Positions 42,576 through 50,861 of a stretch of DNA of 64,000 nt are shown here, in pieces (position 1 is the first letter of the stretch; every line of letters begins with the position of its first letter). Origin of the DNA: Halomonas sp. I5-271120 (GTDB lineage Bacteria; Pseudomonadota; Gammaproteobacteria; Pseudomonadales; Halomonadaceae). The position numbers and the translations under genes are program-made. The stretch covers positions 1,984,001 to 2,048,000 of the forward strand of contig NZ_CP130701.1 of NCBI RefSeq assembly GCF_030553075.1, written 5' to 3'. The notes under the pieces were generated by a model. That model made no database searches and was not told the origin of the DNA. It worked only from the letters and a program-made list of their open reading frames with translations.

Positions 42576-44533
42576 TAAAAGGTCACCTGTTTCGTCTTGG
42601 CGGGGCGATGTCGGAGCCAGTTGATTACTCCGCCTGCGGATAGGATGTCGATCTGGCGTGGGCTTAGTTCGTGGTACAGGGGCAGTGGCTCGCCGTCGAG
42701 ATGAGCCATGATCTTTCCATCGCCGCTGAGTTGATTAGGCAGGTCGTCGATCGTTATCGTCTGGGCCTTGAGAACTCGATCATGATCCCCGGGATCGGCA
42801 AAAGTCAGCGGCAGCACGCCGAAGCTTGGAAGATTCTGCCAGTGGATTCGCGCGAAGCTCTTGGCGATGACTACCTGCAGGCCAAGCAGCCTCGGCACGA
42901 GTGCGGCGTTTTCGCGACTCGAGCCTTGGCCATAGTTGTTACCACCCACGATGACGTGGCCTGTCTCGCCGTGTTCCCGGGCTCGCCTCACGTAGTCAGG
43001 GTCAAGGGCCGCGAAGGCATAGTCCGCTGAGGCGAAGACATTGCTCCAGAGCGGCAGCACCTGGGCTCCGGCAGGCATGATGTCGTCGGTGGAAACGTTG
43101 TCGCCTGTTTTGAGCAGAATAGGGGCCTCAATGCGAGTCGGCAGCGGGTCCAGCGGTGGCAGCGGTGGGGTGTTATCGGTCGCCAGCAGCTTGGTCTGCC
43201 TGGCACGCTCTGGCGGCATCGGGGGCACGAACCATAGGTCGTTGACGGCCATACGAGCAGGTTCCCGGGGCCGGATATATGGCATGTCCAGGGTTCTTGG
43301 GTCGGTAATCACTCCTTTGAGCGCTGAGGCGGCGGCGGTTTCGGGGCTGCACAGGAAGACACTGTCCTCGCGGGTTCCGGAACGGCCGGGGAAGTTGCGT
43401 GGCACGGTGCGCAGGCTGTTACGCCCGGCTGCTGGTGCTTGTCCCATGCCGATGCAGCCGTTGCAGCCGGGCTGGTGAAGTCGCGCGCCAGCTGACACCA
43501 AGTGACCGAGGTGGCCCTCGGCGATGAGGGCGGCGAGCACTTGGCGCGTCGAGGGGTTTATATCCAGGGACACCGCATCGGCGATGCTGTGGCCCTTCAC
43601 GATCTCGGCGACCACCGCAAAGTCACAAAAGCCAGGGTTGCCCGAGGAGCCGATGTAAGCCTGATACATCGGCTCGCCTGCGGCCTCTGCGACCGGGACG
43701 ACGTTGTCGGGGCTTGAGGGTAGCGCGATCAATGGAACCAGCGTGGAGAGGTCTAGACGCTCGCTGCGATCGTAGTGGCAGCCTGGGTCTGCGTGAAGCG
43801 GCTGCCATTCGCTCTCACGGTCTCGGGCGATAAGGAAGTTGCGAATGACCTCATCGCTGGGGAAGACGCTGGCGGTGGCGCCCATTTCGGTGCCCATGTT
43901 GGCCAGCACATGGCGGTCCATGGCATTCAGGTTGGCGAGCCCGGGGCCGTGGTACTCGAGAATGCAGTTTTTTGCCCCGGCAACGCCATGGCGACGAAAC
44001 AGCTCAAGGATGATGTCCTTGGCACTGACCCAGTCTGGCAGCTCGCCTTCCAAATATACTCCGATGATCTCGGGCATCGGTAAATAGAGGGGTTCGCCGG
44101 CCATCGCCATGGCAACCTCGATGCCGCCAGCACCAATGGCCAGCATTCCCAAGGCGCCGGCCGCGGTAGTGTGGCTATCGCAGCCCACCAGGCTTTGGCC
44201 CGGCACGCCGAAACGCTCCATGTGGACGGGGTGGCTGATACCGTTGCCGGGGCCGCTATACCAGACCCCTAGCCGTTCGCAGGCGCTCTTCAGGAAAAGA
44301 TGGGCATCGGCGTTGATATTATCCTGCTGGACAAGGGTGTGGTCGATGTACTGCACGCTGGGGCTGGTATGTACCCGCTCCAGGCCCATGGCATCCAGCT
44401 CGAGCATTACCAGAGTACCCAGTACGTCCTGCAGCAAGGCTTGGTCCATGCGCAGGGCGATTTCTTGGCCGGGCGTCATGTCGCCGCCGACCAGGTGATC
44501 GGCGATCAGCTTGTGACTCAGGGTACTAGCCAT
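42575..44533 (-). CDS. Aconitase-family hydratase/isomerase (Aquifex-type, about 650 residues)
   Basis: 652 residues from MASTLSHKLIADHLVGGDM behind AGGAGG. [4Fe-4S] ligands: LVGCDSHTTAAGALG near residue 110 and GCNGCIGMGQAP near 355. Swivel domain with KTGDNVSTDDIMPAG and GGNNYGQGSSRENAALVPR is at the C-terminus. It is shorter than AcnA/AcnB and of the type annotated aconitate hydratase, Aquifex type. Between a TRAP transporter and a lyase, it more likely hydrates or isomerises a dedicated substrate than serves the citric acid cycle. Confidence 0.9.
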   Translation of the reverse strand: MASTLSHKLIADHLVGGDMTPGQEIALRMDQALLQDVLGTLVMLELDAMGLERVHTSPSVQYIDHTLVQQDNINADAHLFLKSACERLGVWYSGPGNGISHPVHMERFGVPGQSLVGCDSHTTAAGALGMLAIGAGGIEVAMAMAGEPLYLPMPEIIGVYLEGELPDWVSAKDIILELFRRHGVAGAKNCILEYHGPGLANLNAMDRHVLANMGTEMGATASVFPSDEVIRNFLIARDRESEWQPLHADPGCHYDRSERLDLSTLVPLIALPSSPDNVVPVAEAAGEPMYQAYIGSSGNPGFCDFAVVAEIVKGHSIADAVSLDINPSTRQVLAALIAEGHLGHLVSAGARLHQPGCNGCIGMGQAPAAGRNSLRTVPRNFPGRSGTREDSVFLCSPETAAASALKGVITDPRTLDMPYIRPREPARMAVNDLWFVPPMPPERARQTKLLATDNTPPLPPLDPLPTRIEAPILLKTGDNVSTDDIMPAGAQVLPLWSNVFASADYAFAALDPDYVRRAREHGETGHVIVGGNNYGQGSSRENAALVPRLLGLQVVIAKSFARIHWQNLPSFGVLPLTFADPGDHDRVLKAQTITIDDLPNQLSGDGKIMAHLDGEPLPLYHELSPRQIDILSAGGVINWLRHRPAKTKQVTF

Positions 44534-45047
44534 GGTAGGGCGCCTCCTCATCGGTGGTCTCGCTCAGGCGTGGAATGGCGGTGAGCGCGTCGATCAGGAA
44601 TTGCAGCCCCAGTGCGGCGAAGCCAATCGGCAGCAGCGCGTAGGGGTAGACCATGGGCGTCCCCAGCGAGCTTGAAACGCGCTCCCCATATTCCAGGGCT
44701 TGCAGCGTCATGATGCCACCACGCCACACCAGGATGGCGCAGAATGCGGCGCCCAGCAGTCCGGTGAGCAGGTCGATGCTGATGCGCAGGCGCGGTGGCA
44801 GCTTGTCTTTGAAATAGGTGATGCGGATGTGAGCGTCGTGGCGCTGGGCCTCGGCGGCACTGATCACCGCCAGGTAAACCAGCAGGAAGGAGTTGATCTC
44901 CAGGCTCCAACTGGTTGGGGCGGCAAAGGCATAGCGCATGATGGCGTCGTAGCAGATCGATACCATCATGAATACCAATACCGCCTTTGTGGTCCAGTGG
45001 AGGACGGCCAGCAGGCCGTCCCAGCCACTCATGGCCGTCTTGGTCAT
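44526..45047 (-). CDS. TRAP transporter small permease DctQ
   Basis: 173 residues from MTKTAMSGWDGLLAVLHWTT behind GAGGAGG; longer frame to 45335 rejected because it overlaps DctP. Four hydrophobic segments with the usual ICYDAIMRYAFAAPTSWSLE motif. It pairs with DctM. It overlaps the aconitase-like start by 8 bp. Confidence 0.9.
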   Translation of the reverse strand: MTKTAMSGWDGLLAVLHWTTKAVLVFMMVSICYDAIMRYAFAAPTSWSLEINSFLLVYLAVISAAEAQRHDAHIRITYFKDKLPPRLRISIDLLTGLLGAAFCAILVWRGGIMTLQALEYGERVSSSLGTPMVYPYALLPIGFAALGLQFLIDALTAIPRLSETTDEEAPYHG

Positions 45048-45057
45048 GCGAACCTCC

Positions 45058-46104
45058 TCAGGCCTTGCCAAGTGCCAGGGCAATGGCTCGCTCGCCAACC
45101 TCTTCGCCGACTTCGGCCTTCCAGTGATCCCAGACGCCTTGGACGCTGGCATTGAATGTCTCGATCTCCTCGTCGCTTGGGATAATGACTTCGACGCCGG
45201 CCTCCTGAACTTGAGGCCAGTATTCATTGGCGTAGATGTCGTCGTTGCAGTGTGTGATGAAGTGCTCGTCGTACCAGCTGACGGCCTTATCAAGCACGGC
45301 CCGGGCATCGTCATCCAGGTTGTCCCAGGTATCACGAAGCATGAAGGGAGCGACAGAGAAGCCGGTCATCGGCAGCTTGTAGCAGTACTTCAGCTGTTCT
45401 TGGAGGCTGCGGCCGATAATCGTCGAGATGTTGAATACCCCTGCGTCGACGGTGCCACGTTGCAGCGCCATATAGGTTTCCGAGGAGGGGATGCGAGTGG
45501 CGCCGATGTCGTAGGGCTCCAGAGCCTTGGTGGCCTCGAAGCTTACGATGCGGATTTTCTTGCCACGCACTTCCTCAAGGCGACGGATCGGGCTGGCTGC
45601 CGTGCTCCAGATATACTCCGGCTCGAGGATGCCGCCACCCGAGGTGAGCAGGTATAGGTTCTCCTTAGCCAGCTCCTCATTGATCAGGTTCATCAAGGGG
45701 CTGCCTAACTTGAGGCGCTCGGGATGTCGATACAGCTCACCGACCACCCCAGGTAGGCCGGTGACGCCCAGAATAGGTACCGAACGAGTAATGTAGGAAA
45801 AGGTGTGGAACATGAAGTCGATGCTGCGCGAGCGCAGGGCGGGCAACTGCTCATCGGCCTTGAGTAACTGGCCAGAATCGTAGAAATCCACGGACAGGGC
45901 ATCGCCGCCGTTTTCCTTGAGCAGCTCCACGAAGCGGCTTGATCCGTAGGTCAGTGCCTTGTATGAGGGCGGGAGATAGGTGACGCCAGTCATGTTCGTT
46001 GCCGCTTGGGCCTGGGGTACGAACAGGCCTTTAGTACCGAACAGTGACGCGCCTGCAGTGGCGAAGGTGCCGTACTTGAGGACTTGTCGACGAGTGAGGT
46101 GCAT
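45058..46104 (-). CDS. TRAP transporter solute-binding protein DctP (Tat signal)
   Basis: 348 residues. N-terminus MHLTRRQVLKYGTFATAGA contains the twin-arginine motif TRRQVLK and ends about PQAQA, so it is exported folded. The mature part shows the DctP pattern (DFYDSGQLLKADEQLPAL, LYLLTSGGGILEPEY, RIPSSETYMALQRGTVDAG with the ligand-contacting Arg region). Binds an organic acid in the periplasm and hands it to DctQM. GGAG lies 8 nt before the ATG and AACAACAA just upstream of that. Confidence 0.92.
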   Translation of the reverse strand: MHLTRRQVLKYGTFATAGASLFGTKGLFVPQAQAATNMTGVTYLPPSYKALTYGSSRFVELLKENGGDALSVDFYDSGQLLKADEQLPALRSRSIDFMFHTFSYITRSVPILGVTGLPGVVGELYRHPERLKLGSPLMNLINEELAKENLYLLTSGGGILEPEYIWSTAASPIRRLEEVRGKKIRIVSFEATKALEPYDIGATRIPSSETYMALQRGTVDAGVFNISTIIGRSLQEQLKYCYKLPMTGFSVAPFMLRDTWDNLDDDARAVLDKAVSWYDEHFITHCNDDIYANEYWPQVQEAGVEVIIPSDEEIETFNASVQGVWDHWKAEVGEEVGERAIALALGKA

Positions 46105-46117
46105 GCTGAATCTCCAT

Positions 46118-46125
46118 TTGTTGTT
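46118..46125 (-). promoter_or_regulatory. AACAACAA motif ahead of dctP (Hfq/Crc-like)
   Basis: AACAACAA sits 13-14 nt upstream of the DctP ATG, directly before its Shine-Dalgarno GGAG on the minus strand; Hfq/Crc bound here would block translation. Confidence 0.45.
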
Positions 46126-46161
46126 GTAAAACAGCGTAGCGTTGGCGTTGCTAGACCGGGG

Positions 46162-47451
46162 TTACATGATCCCCGGCAACCACAGGCTGAGACTGGGCAC
46201 GAGCACGAACAGCATCAGCACGAGGAACTGCACGATGACGAAGGGAAGAGCACTGCGGATGATCTCCTCGATCCTGAGCTCCGGACAGACACCCCTCAGG
46301 GCATAAAGGTTAAGGCCAACCGGTGGTGTGACCACGGCAATCTCAAGATTGAGCACCATGATGATGCCGAACCACAGAGGGTCGTAGCCCAGAGCGGTGA
46401 TCAGCGGTAGTAGCACCGGTGTTGTGACGACGATCAGCGAGACGGCATCGACGATCATTCCCAGCAAAATCAGCAGCAGCATGATGGCGATCAGAATGGC
46501 CCAGGTAGGCAAGCCGGAGGAGGTGAGCGCTTCGGTAAGCAGCTGCGGCACGCGGACCATGTTGAGATAGTCGCCAAAGATCTTGGCGCAGCCAATGATC
46601 AGCAGGATGGTGCCGCTGATTCTCGCCGTGTTGCCCATGATCGCCATGAACTTCGCCCAACTAAGACTGCGAAACACCACAGTGGCAATCAGGAAGGCAC
46701 CCAGCGCTCCAATGCCGGCGGCCTCACTGGGTGTCGCCAGTCCCGAATAGATCGAGCCGAGCACCGCCAGCACCAATAGCCCGGCATGCCAGATATTGGC
46801 GAGGCTGCTCCAGCGCTGCTTCCAGGTAAATTGTTCCTGGCTGACCGGTGCTTCGTCGGGGTTCAGGCGAACGCGTATATAGATGAAGACGCAAAGGGCG
46901 AGTGCCAGCAGGATGCCGGGCACGATACCGCCGATGAACAGGTCAGCGACCGAGACGCTGGCCACGGCCCCATAGATGATGAAGGGCACGCTGGGTGGTA
47001 TCAGCATCGCCAAGGCTCCGGCACTCACCACCGAGCCTGCGGCGAGAGAACGGCTGTAGCCGCGGTCAAGCATTTGCGGGACGGCAATGGAGCCGACGGC
47101 TGCGACGCCGGCCAGGCTGACCCCGGACACCGCGCCGAACATTGCCGAGGCACCCACCGATGATATTGCAAGGCTGCCTCGCAGCCAGTTCAGCCAGCGC
47201 ACGGCGGCGGTGAAAAGGCTTGAGCCTACCGGGGTCGCTCCCAGGAAGTTGCCCATCAGGATGAACAAAGGCAGGGCAATCAGTTCGAACGCGTTCAACT
47301 GGCCGAACAGCGATGAGGGCGCAAAGAAGAAAGCCATCGAGCCGCGGGCCATGTAGAGCCCCAGCAAGCCAGAGAGGCCGAGGGCCAGGAAGATAGGGGC
47401 ACCGAAAATGATTAGCCCTATCAGTACGAGAAGCACAAGAACGGGATCCAT
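46162..47451 (-). CDS. TRAP transporter large permease DctM
   Basis: 429 residues, 12 hydrophobic segments, MDPVLVLLVLIGLIIFGAPI, with ELIALPLFILMGNFLGATPV and AGSVVSAGALAMLIPPSVPFII typical of DctM. Ion-coupled (sodium in most marine members) uptake of a carboxylate together with DctP and DctQ. It lies 12 bp after the CoA-transferase. Confidence 0.93.
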   Translation of the reverse strand: MDPVLVLLVLIGLIIFGAPIFLALGLSGLLGLYMARGSMAFFFAPSSLFGQLNAFELIALPLFILMGNFLGATPVGSSLFTAAVRWLNWLRGSLAISSVGASAMFGAVSGVSLAGVAAVGSIAVPQMLDRGYSRSLAAGSVVSAGALAMLIPPSVPFIIYGAVASVSVADLFIGGIVPGILLALALCVFIYIRVRLNPDEAPVSQEQFTWKQRWSSLANIWHAGLLVLAVLGSIYSGLATPSEAAGIGALGAFLIATVVFRSLSWAKFMAIMGNTARISGTILLIIGCAKIFGDYLNMVRVPQLLTEALTSSGLPTWAILIAIMLLLILLGMIVDAVSLIVVTTPVLLPLITALGYDPLWFGIIMVLNLEIAVVTPPVGLNLYALRGVCPELRIEEIIRSALPFVIVQFLVLMLFVLVPSLSLWLPGIM

Positions 47452-47463
47452 GGGAGGCCTCCG

Positions 47464-48681
47464 TCAGATCACCTGGTCGTCGCGCAGGGCGGCGAGAGCC
47501 TCGGCGTTCAGACCGAGCCAGTCAGAGAGGATGGACTCGGTATGCTCGCCGAGGATGGGGCCTACATGCCGCACGCTTCCGGGGGTGCTGGAGAGCCGAG
47601 GGAAGACACTTTGCATCGGCAGGGGCTTACCGTGGTGGTCGGGCACTTCGACGATGGCCTTTCTGGCCTGGAAGTGCGGGTCCTCAAGCATGTCTGGCGC
47701 ACGAAAGACCAGCCCTGCCGGGACACCAGCATCGGCTAGATGGTCGACGATCTGCTGGGCGTCGTGTTGTTGTGTCCAAACCGCAATGACATCATCAATC
47801 GCCTGTTGGTGTTCGCCGCGCGCCCGGTGGGTGGCGTAGTCCGGGTGGTCGGCCAGTGTCGGTTGGCCCATCGCCTCACAAAGTCGGCGAAAGACTGTGT
47901 CCTGGTTGGCACCGATGATCACGTTTCGGCCATCGCGGGCCGGATAGGCGTTGGAAGGCGCGATACCTTTTAGCACGCTACCACTACGCTCGCGGATCTT
48001 TCCGGCGCGGGCATACTCGGGGACTAGGCTCTCCATCATTGCCAGCACTGACTCGAAGATGCTGCTGTCGACCACCTGGCCATGACCGGTTCGCTCACGC
48101 TGATGTAGTGCCATCATCGTGCCGAGCGCAGCGTGCAAGCCAGCCAGGGTGTCTCCGATTGAGATACCTACTCGCACCGGCGGTCGATCCGGGTGGCCGC
48201 TCAAGTAACGTAGCCCGCCCATGGCCTCGCACACCGAGGCGAAACCGGCACGCGAGGCGTAGGGGCCGTCCTGACCGAAGCCCGTGACACGCACCATCAC
48301 CAGGCCAGGGTTGTCGCGGGAGAGGACGTCGTAACTTAGCCCCCAGCGCTCCATAGTGCCGGGCCGGAAATTCTCTATGATCACATCGGCGTCGCTGGCC
48401 AATTCGCGTAATAGCTGTTGGCCGCGAGGTTGGCGTAGATCCAGCGTCAGCGACTGTTTGTTACGCCCAATGACGTTCCACCAAAGAGGCTCGCCAGTGT
48501 CGCTGTCGGCTGCGCCCCATTGGCGCATGGCATCTCCCTTGCCGGGGGGCTCGATCTTGATGACCTGGGCCCCAAAGTCGGCCAGCACCTGGCCGCAATA
48601 GGGCCCGGCAATTAATTGGCCGAGTTCGAGGACCTTGATGTTGTCGAGGGGCGTTGGAGCGTGCGTGTCGTGATCACTCAT
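47464..48681 (-). CDS. CaiB/BaiF-type (class III) CoA-transferase
   Basis: 405 residues from MSDHDTHAPTPLDNIKVLEL; the frame to 48765 would overlap the regulator. Family motifs: LGQLIAGPYCGQVLADFGAQ, KIEPPGKGDAMRQWG, and the catalytic Asp in RVGISIGDTLAGLHAA near residue 167. It moves CoA from a donor such as succinyl-CoA to a carboxylic acid through an Asp-linked anhydride. First structural gene after the GntR regulator. No strong Shine-Dalgarno, and the start codon overlaps AACAACAA. Confidence 0.92.
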   Translation of the reverse strand: MSDHDTHAPTPLDNIKVLELGQLIAGPYCGQVLADFGAQVIKIEPPGKGDAMRQWGAADSDTGEPLWWNVIGRNKQSLTLDLRQPRGQQLLRELASDADVIIENFRPGTMERWGLSYDVLSRDNPGLVMVRVTGFGQDGPYASRAGFASVCEAMGGLRYLSGHPDRPPVRVGISIGDTLAGLHAALGTMMALHQRERTGHGQVVDSSIFESVLAMMESLVPEYARAGKIRERSGSVLKGIAPSNAYPARDGRNVIIGANQDTVFRRLCEAMGQPTLADHPDYATHRARGEHQQAIDDVIAVWTQQHDAQQIVDHLADAGVPAGLVFRAPDMLEDPHFQARKAIVEVPDHHGKPLPMQSVFPRLSSTPGSVRHVGPILGEHTESILSDWLGLNAEALAALRDDQVI

Positions 48682-48688
48682 TGTTGTT
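48681..48688 (-). promoter_or_regulatory. AACAACAA motif at the CoA-transferase start (Hfq/Crc-like)
   Basis: TTACAACAACAATG on the minus strand: the motif overlaps the initiation codon itself. Confidence 0.45.
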
Positions 48689-48706
48689 GTAATCCCTCTG
48701 CAGGAG

Positions 48707-49420
48707 TTAACGGGTCGATGCCTCCGAGGCGTCGGCGGCATCAGGAAACTGGACGTGCAGGGCACGGGCCGCGAGCAGGTGGGCGCGCATGACGTTCTCG
48801 GCCCATGTCGGGCTTCCCGCCAGGATGGCGTCTAGGATTTCCCGATGGTGGCGCATGCTGCGGCGAAGATTAGCGAGCTTGTAGTTGCCGAAGTTGCGTC
48901 GGATCACTGAGGTTCGCACCACGCTATCCAGCAAGCTGGCAAGTCGTTGATTGCCGCCGGCGAGGATGAGCTCGCGGTGAAAGTCGTGATTGAGAAGGGC
49001 GATCTCATTACGCACGTCATAGTCCGTCTCGACCCGTTCGGTAAGGTCTTCCATGCGGCTCGCCATGGCCTCGAGCCGTGCGAGACACTGCTTGTTCATA
49101 TGCTCACAGGCCAGGCGAATGGCCATGGGTTCAAGTACTAGGCGCAATTCGAATACCTCACGGGCATCCTTTTCCGTCCAGGCCACCACACGAGAGCCGT
49201 GATGAGGCGTCGCTTCCAGCCAACCCTCGGAAACCAGCTCGCGCAGTGCCTCACGCACCGGGGTCCGGCTGACCTCTAGCTCGCGCGCGACACTCGTCTC
49301 CCGAACGTATTCATGTGCCTGATAGTGGCCATCGAGAATCCGCTGCTTGATGACGTCGTGCACCTTCGTGGTGGCCGTCTGGATTCCCGTTGAGGTCTGT
49401 GTCGAGGTTGCCTTTTCCAT
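48707..49420 (-). CDS. GntR-family regulator, FadR/FCD subfamily
   Basis: 237 residues from MEKATSTQTSTGIQTATTKV behind AGGACG. Winged HTH at about 20-85 (VRETSVARELEVSRTPVREA, the GntR hallmark), then an FCD all-helical effector domain with LRLVLEPMAIRLA, NHDFHRELI and MRHHREILDAI, holding Asp/His metal-type ligands. It probably binds the acid or CoA ester handled by the operon and represses it from the TTG-N4-CAA dyads upstream. First gene of the operon. Confidence 0.9.
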   Translation of the reverse strand: MEKATSTQTSTGIQTATTKVHDVIKQRILDGHYQAHEYVRETSVARELEVSRTPVREALRELVSEGWLEATPHHGSRVVAWTEKDAREVFELRLVLEPMAIRLACEHMNKQCLARLEAMASRMEDLTERVETDYDVRNEIALLNHDFHRELILAGGNQRLASLLDSVVRTSVIRRNFGNYKLANLRRSMRHHREILDAILAGSPTWAENVMRAHLLAARALHVQFPDAADASEASTR

Positions 49421-49433
49421 CTCGCGTCCTGTT

Positions 49434-49507
49434 ATTGCATGCAATGTTGAGGTTAGTGTGCATTTTGAGCGCAAAATATTGGACCTTGGTCGAGATGTTG
49501 TATGCAA
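49434..49507. promoter_or_regulatory. Three TTG-N4-CAA dyads upstream of gntR
   Basis: ATTGCATGCAAT (49434-49445, perfect palindrome), ATTTTG-AGCG-CAAAAT (49462-49477, perfect arms) and TTGTATGCAA (49498-49507). Centres are 30 and 33 bp apart. All share TTG-N4-CAA and lie 14-87 bp before the gntR start, fitting cooperative binding by an FCD-type GntR. Confidence 0.7.
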
Positions 49508-50617
49508 TTTTGGTCTGTCGCGCCGGTGATATCGGCAGATTGGCTATGGTTTCCGACGCCAAGCGGCCGCTCACCTCCGCTGACCTGGTTTCAGGTGTGC
49601 GGCTCAAAAGTCGGGAGGCCCGACACTGACATCGCAGCATTCGCTCGAGCTACTCGGTATTGCCCGGGTAACTTTCGCTACGATAGCTGTTTGCCGTCAT
49701 TGAAGTTTCCGTGTCGCCCTCGTCATTGAGTGGCTGGTCATTGAGTGGTGCGAACGGATAGGTGAAACCTGGCGCAGGTTGGATAAGCATGCGGTGCTGG
49801 TGGCGGAATGGGGAGGGGCATGCCGGTGGGGTCTTTTAGGTGGCAGGATATCCCTCTAGTCGTGAATGCCGATTTGTCGGCACCTCCTGAGAACGCCTCT
49901 GTCGCGTTATGAGATCCCCACCACCTCAATACCGTGCCGCGCCAGCGCGGCCTTGCGATGCTCATGGAGGCTTGGCTCGATCCAGCAGTCGCCAGAAGGC
50001 TGGGGGCATGGTGGGGCTCCATCAGACAGATCAGCTCGTGGACGGCCACATATTCGGCGATGTGGCATGGCAGCAAGACTGTCAGGGATCGCTGCGTACT
50101 GGGGCGTCGCGCTTTAAGTCCCTGGCACCCGCCTGATTCGCTCTATCACCGACGCGTAGCTGCCAGCCAGCCCGGAGTGATGCCTGGGAGCGCTAGCGCC
50201 CGACATCTTTGATAGGCAGTAGGTCAGAGTGCCCGGCCAACAGGTCTCGCAGCTAGGTCTCGTTGCGACCATCGGAAAATCCTAGGCGCACCTGATTTGC
50301 CGTTTCGAAGCTGCCGTTTGCATCGCGGCTTAGTAACATATTTCCATATATGGGCATTACCAATGGCCTTCAGGAGGTCTTCAGATAGGTTGCGTACAGC
50401 AAGCGCTGCCTTGCATATAGCCAGCTTCGCGGGGCTAAAGCCAAGTAGCTCCAGCAGTAATATGCTAAAGCTGACGTATAAACAGGAAGAACGGGGAGAG
50501 GGGGAAGCGATGCTAAGTGGGTGATAAAGCGGTATCTATCGCAGAGCGGTATTACACACCTCTTCACAAACCACATCTGTCTGTGTGGCCCACTTGCTAT
50601 CTATAATCGCAGCAACG
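49508..50617. other. Gene-poor 1.1-kb stretch between gntR and tRNA-Pro
   Basis: No convincing gene. Frames here are short, overlap one another on both strands and lack ribosome sites. The best coding-like trace is on the minus strand: an open frame of about 80 codons ending at a stop at 50224-50226, reading LLLELLGFSPAKLAICKAAL and on to NAHIWKYV and RIFRWSQRDLAARPVG, which looks like protein but belongs to no family I know. It may be a decayed gene. Confidence 0.5.
49722..49751. repeat. 15-bp tandem duplication
   Basis: GTCATTGAGTGGCTG followed directly by GTCATTGAGTGGTGC; a further partial copy GTCATTGA occurs at 49696. Confidence 0.65.
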
Positions 50618-50657
50618 AAAAACGGCCACCGCTCGTATGAGCTAGGTGGCCGTTTTT
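50618..50657 (-). terminator. Rho-independent terminator of tRNA-Pro
   Basis: AAAAACGGCCACC (50618-50630) and GGTGGCCGTTTTT (50645-50657), 13-bp arms, about 12 bp downstream of the tRNA 3' end. Confidence 0.9.
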
Positions 50658-50668
50658 ACTATGTTCTT

Positions 50669-50745
50669 TGGTCGGAGTAGCAGGATTCGAACCTACGACC
50701 TCTGCCTCCCGAAGGCAGCGCTCTACCAAGCTGAGCTATACTCCG
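50669..50745 (-). tRNA. tRNA-Pro (CGG anticodon)
   Basis: Minus-strand cloverleaf: acceptor CGGAGTA pairs with TACTCCG, anticodon stem CTGCC/GGCAG with loop TTCGGGA (anticodon CGG), T-loop GGTTCGAATCC and an encoded CCA. 77 nt. The 3' end faces the gene-poor stretch and the TRAP operon. Confidence 0.95.
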
Positions 50746-50861
50746 ATGCTTGAGCCGTGTGGCCCAACGGAGACGCATTATACGGATCCGTTGGTGGGAT
50801 GCAAGCCCTAATGGTGGTTGGCTTTTTCCGTTTTATCGGCCACTCGTATCCCATTCGCGGC

